This document shows positions 42,156-44,509 of a stretch of 44,509 bases of DNA, one piece after another. A program made the position numbers and the translations under genes. Numbering within the stretch: position 1 is the first letter of the stretch; every line of letters begins with the position of its first letter. The DNA is taken from positions 1 to 44,509 of the forward strand of contig JAEUUX010000102.1 of assembly GCA_016787295.1 (NCBI GenBank). The letters are read 5' to 3'. Source of the DNA: Chitinophagales bacterium (GTDB lineage Bacteria > Bacteroidota > Bacteroidia > Chitinophagales > UBA2359). Under the pieces are notes generated by a model that worked only from the letters and a program-made list of their open reading frames with translations, ran no database searches and was not told the DNA's origin.

Positions 42156-42761
42156 TTATAAACCCACCGTAATACCTGCTCTGAAAATAAGCCCATTGTA
42201 TACGTTGCCCATTTGATAGGGCGAATTGGGGTCATACAACACATCATACAAAAGCATCAAGTAGCTATAGGTATTGCCATTGCCCAAGCGTTGCGAATAA
42301 CCCAAACCCAAAGGCAGGCGTTTAAGCCAAATATTATCGCTCAAATTATTGACCTTTACCTTGTAATTAATCAAAGCAAACTCGCCATGGGTAAACAAAA
42401 AGTTAAAAATCTGGTAACGACTATAAATACGACCGCCTACCACAGTGGCAGATAACTTATCGTTCACAGAAGGTCTGTACCAATAATGCTCAAACATGGG
42501 TCCCAAACCTGCTGAAAAGCGCGAAGTCACTTGGTAGCCTACCAAAGGCGAAACCATGACAAAGCCCGACTGATTGCCAAAGCTCAAGCCAATATCACCA
42601 CCTAATTGCAAGCGGCGTGGCTCAAAACCTGCGCTATTGTTGAAAACACCTATACCATTGTCGGAATCGCTATTGTTGCGTTCCATTTTTTGCGCCCAAG
42701 TAGCCGTTGTACTCCAACTTACCAATACTATGGTTAGCAAAAATAACCGTAATTTATTCAT
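42156..42761 (-). CDS. Outer-membrane beta-barrel protein
   Basis: A 201-aa protein from the ATG at 42761 (signal peptide NKLRLFLLTIVLVSWSTTATWAQ; the frame to 42794 adds 11 residues before it). The mature part is a run of alternating amphipathic strands (RRLQLGGDIGLSFGNQSG, FVMVSPLVGYQVTSRFSAGL, GGRIYSRYQIFNFLFTHGEF, LPLGLGYSQRLG, YNGLIFRAGITVGL) ending in a C-terminal strand, as in small porin-like proteins. Eight to ten strands fit. No ligand can be named. Confidence 0.8.
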   Translation of the reverse strand: MNKLRLFLLTIVLVSWSTTATWAQKMERNNSDSDNGIGVFNNSAGFEPRRLQLGGDIGLSFGNQSGFVMVSPLVGYQVTSRFSAGLGPMFEHYWYRPSVNDKLSATVVGGRIYSRYQIFNFLFTHGEFALINYKVKVNNLSDNIWLKRLPLGLGYSQRLGNGNTYSYLMLLYDVLYDPNSPYQMGNVYNGLIFRAGITVGL

Positions 42762-42791
42762 TGTTTTATTTGGTTTGTTAAAAAATCGCTC

Positions 42792-42822
42792 CAAAGTTAC
42801 AGCAAAAAATGAAAATTAACAA
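42792..42822 (-). promoter_or_regulatory. Promoter of the outer-membrane barrel gene
   Basis: On the minus strand TTG (42822-42820), a 20-bp spacer and TAACTTTG (42799-42792) match the consensus; the leader is about 23 nt. Confidence 0.7.
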
Positions 42823-42895
42823 AATATTGGTATAAAAAAACGCCTATTGCCCAAAAAGTAGTAACTTCGTGCCTCGAAACTAAAACAACAATAAT

Positions 42896-43276
42896 ATGGC
42901 TAATTCTCTTGACCCTCGTGTCAACCGCCTCGACTTTCAAATCAATCAACATGCTCCCGGCGAAACTGTTTCGGAACATCAACACTGGGAAACGTATGAA
43001 GTGTTTGTTCAGCCCAAAAGTGGATCGCAACCTGTTCATGAAGGTTCGCTCCATGCCGCCGACCACGATATGGCGCTTATCTTTGCCAAAGAACAATTTG
43101 CCCGACGTGGCGATTGCTACAACATTTGGGTTGTTAAAACAAGCAATATCTACACCCTCAGCGCAGGCGACTCCGATATGTTTGATACCCTTAGTGAGAA
43201 AAAATACCGCAATCCCGGTGGTTTTAAGGTGAGTGACAAAATTACTCAATACAAAAAAGAACAACAGCAACAATAA
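42896..43276 (+). CDS. PaaB-like protein (phenylacetyl-CoA epoxidase subunit B family), orphan
   Basis: A 126-aa protein whose core WETYEVFVQPKSGSQPVHEG, SLHAADHDMALIFAKEQFAR and RGDCYNIWVVKTSNIYTL matches PaaB, the small structural subunit of the multicomponent phenylacetyl-CoA epoxidase. PaaA, PaaC, PaaD and PaaE are absent here, so it is an orphan. It starts with a slightly longer N-terminus (MANSLDPRVNRLDFQINQHA) than true PaaB and ends in a Gln-rich tail. The gene is 9 bp ahead of the PHP phosphatase gene and they form an operon. A near-consensus TAACTTCG lies at 42862-42869. Its role outside the epoxidase is unknown. Confidence 0.85.
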   Translation: MANSLDPRVNRLDFQINQHAPGETVSEHQHWETYEVFVQPKSGSQPVHEGSLHAADHDMALIFAKEQFARRGDCYNIWVVKTSNIYTLSAGDSDMFDTLSEKKYRNPGGFKVSDKITQYKKEQQQQ

Positions 43277-43285
43277 TCTATCGAA

Positions 43286-44152
43286 ATGATAAAACAATGG
43301 ACGAACTACCACCAACATTGCTATTTCTGTGATGGCACCGATGCACCCGAAGTATATGTAACAGCAGCCCTCGAACAAAATGTGGGGTCTTTTGGGTTTT
43401 CGAGTCATGCACCAATGCCCTTTCCTGTGCCTTGGTGTGTCAAGCCGCACCATTATGACTCTTATTTCCAAACCATCAGCGAAATCAAACAACAATATGC
43501 CGACCAACTGCCTATTTTTGTGGGTATGGAAGTCGATTATATTCCCAATATCATTAGTCCCACCGACGAACAATTTCGCCGTTTAGACTATCGTATTGGG
43601 TCGGTGCATTTGGTAGATGTGGGCAGGGCAGCCGAAAATGTGTTTTGGGAAATAGATGGTCCCAGCAAAATCTATGATCAAGGCATACAAGACTATTGGA
43701 ATGGTGATGTACAAAGTGCTGTGACTGCCTACTACGAAGCCACACGCCAAATGTTACAATACCACACACCCGACGTTTTGGGGCATTGTGACAAGGTGAA
43801 GATGAACAACAAAAACCGTCATTTTTCCGAATCCGACGCATGGTATCGACAACAGGTAAGCACGATGCTCGAAGTGGCACGCCAAAGCCGCGTCATTATC
43901 GAAGTCAATACGCGCGGTTTGTATAAGAAAAAAATAGATAGTGTGTATCCTTCTACCTGGGTGTTGGAACTTATTCATGACCTACAAATTCCTATCTGCC
44001 TCAATTCGGATGCCCACCGACCTACCGAAATCACCCAAGCCTTTGCCCAAACAGCCGAATTGTTGCAAACACTTGGCTTCCGAGAATTATATATACTCAC
44101 CGAGCAAGGTTGGCAAGCACGACCTTTTTCTGCCAAAGGCATAATACTATAA
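43286..44152 (+). CDS. hisJ: PHP-family histidinol-phosphatase
   Basis: A 288-aa PHP-domain phosphoesterase of the HisJ/HisK type, which hydrolyses L-histidinol phosphate in histidine synthesis. The metal-binding motifs are all visible: NYHQHCYFCDG, GFSSHAPMPF, FVGMEVDYIPN, RIGSVHLVD, VLGHCDKVKMNN, IIEVNTRGL and CLNSDAHRP. Length matches the family. No other his genes are nearby; its operon partner is the PaaB-like gene. Histidine biosynthesis is the expected role, though some PHP members act on other phosphates. Confidence 0.9.
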   Translation: MIKQWTNYHQHCYFCDGTDAPEVYVTAALEQNVGSFGFSSHAPMPFPVPWCVKPHHYDSYFQTISEIKQQYADQLPIFVGMEVDYIPNIISPTDEQFRRLDYRIGSVHLVDVGRAAENVFWEIDGPSKIYDQGIQDYWNGDVQSAVTAYYEATRQMLQYHTPDVLGHCDKVKMNNKNRHFSESDAWYRQQVSTMLEVARQSRVIIEVNTRGLYKKKIDSVYPSTWVLELIHDLQIPICLNSDAHRPTEITQAFAQTAELLQTLGFRELYILTEQGWQARPFSAKGIIL

Positions 44153-44215
44153 CTTGGTTTTGCTAAAAAGTATTGGCAAAAACAAATTGAAATACTTACC
44201 CCAAAAAGACCTACT

Positions 44216-44509
44216 ATGTCAGTTTATATCAACCCCTATACCGATTTCGGGTTTAAAAAACTATTTGGCGAAGAGGCAAGTAAAGATCTCTTGATAGATT
44301 TCCTGAACTCTATCCTGCCCAAACACCACCAAATCGCCGAACTCAACTTTCAAAATGTCGAAAACCTACCCGATACAAACGTAGAACGAAAAGCCTTTTT
44401 CGACATCCACTGCCGAGCAAGTAGTGGGGAGAGATTCATCGTCGAAATGCAAAAAGCGGAAGTCAAATTTTTCAAAGACCGTTCGATATATTACATCACT
44501 TTTCCCATC
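44216..44509 (+). CDS. Rpn-family recombination-promoting nuclease/putative transposase, 3' end beyond window
   Basis: The first 98 residues of a PD-(D/E)xK-type protein, cut by the window edge. MSVYINPYTDFGFKKLFGEE is the typical opening of Bacteroidota Rpn/PDDEXK transposase-family proteins; the nuclease core is visible as AFFDIHCRASSGERFIVEMQ (D, then E-x-Q), followed by FFKDRSIYYIT. Such proteins are common in high copy number and promote RecA-independent recombination in E. coli. It is 63 bp after hisJ. Confidence 0.85.
   Translation, partial: MSVYINPYTDFGFKKLFGEEASKDLLIDFLNSILPKHHQIAELNFQNVENLPDTNVERKAFFDIHCRASSGERFIVEMQKAEVKFFKDRSIYYITFPI

Noticed and set aside
42797-43573. 258-aa minus-strand frame opposite paaB-like and hisJ
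   Set aside because: Antisense shadow of two well-supported genes; no recognisable motif.

Overview
The window looks like a chromosomal segment from a Bacteroidota bacterium, probably of the Saprospiria/Chitinophagia/Cytophagia type rather than a gut Bacteroides; this placement is inferred from gene content, not from a marker-gene search. Support: several secreted proteins end in type IX secretion (T9SS) type A sorting domains; promoters repeatedly match the Bacteroidota pattern TTG-N18-23-TAnnTTTG; start codons lack Shine-Dalgarno sequences; there is a serine-palmitoyltransferase-like enzyme (sphingolipids); and MurA carries Asp in place of the catalytic Cys. Base composition is moderately AT-rich.

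Layout. 1-2160: a fused OLD-like ATPase/TOPRIM gene converging on polA. 2161-8117: polA and a secreted M23 peptidase with six near-identical Ig-like repeats. 8409-10908: SPT-like enzyme, GNAT acetyltransferase, HemJ. 11256-15060: LytS/LytTR-type two-component pair, a lipoprotein made of three PepSY-like repeats, and a Crp/Fnr regulator. 15239-17248: a beta-lactamase-fold protein with all catalytic motifs replaced, fused to TPRs. 17346-21276 (minus strand): rplM-rpsI-rpsB, then rbfA and murA; rpsB has a long Gly/Arg/Asn/Thr repeat tail. 21277-22548: mostly non-coding, with two doubtful small ORFs. 22549-24603: a two-gene ATPase + TOPRIM-like cassette in which BOTH genes carry a one-base frameshift at a homopolymer. 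24718-33275 (minus): nadE, a small acidic lipoprotein, a sugar dehydrogenase with a cytochrome-like CxxCH motif, an alpha/beta hydrolase lipoprotein, a stand-alone B12-binding domain, TrhO, and a HrgA-like HARE-HTH/nuclease-like protein. 33399-35816: a secreted lysyl oxidase homologue retaining copper and cofactor residues. 36009-36410: a 42-bp tandem repeat. 36592-40248: two MITE-like elements in inverted orientation around a secreted choice-of-anchor V protein, a flavin amine oxidase and a CAT-anticodon tRNA. 40475-44509: a PKD/T9SS protein, an outer-membrane barrel, an orphan PaaB-like protein with a PHP phosphatase, and the start of an Rpn-family nuclease/transposase cut by the window edge.

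How things work together. Most of the window is housekeeping plus cell-surface proteins exported by Sec and then by T9SS. The accessory signals are (i) two ATPase-TOPRIM loci, one fused and apparently intact, one split and doubly frameshifted; (ii) a HrgA-like orphan typical of restriction-type neighbourhoods; (iii) a pair of previously unnamed (to me) elements with 16-bp terminal inverted repeats TTTGATAACGACATTA, each holding four REP-like palindromes in the order forward-forward-reverse-reverse. The last is my best candidate for something undescribed. All homology statements come from reading motifs; no database search was possible.
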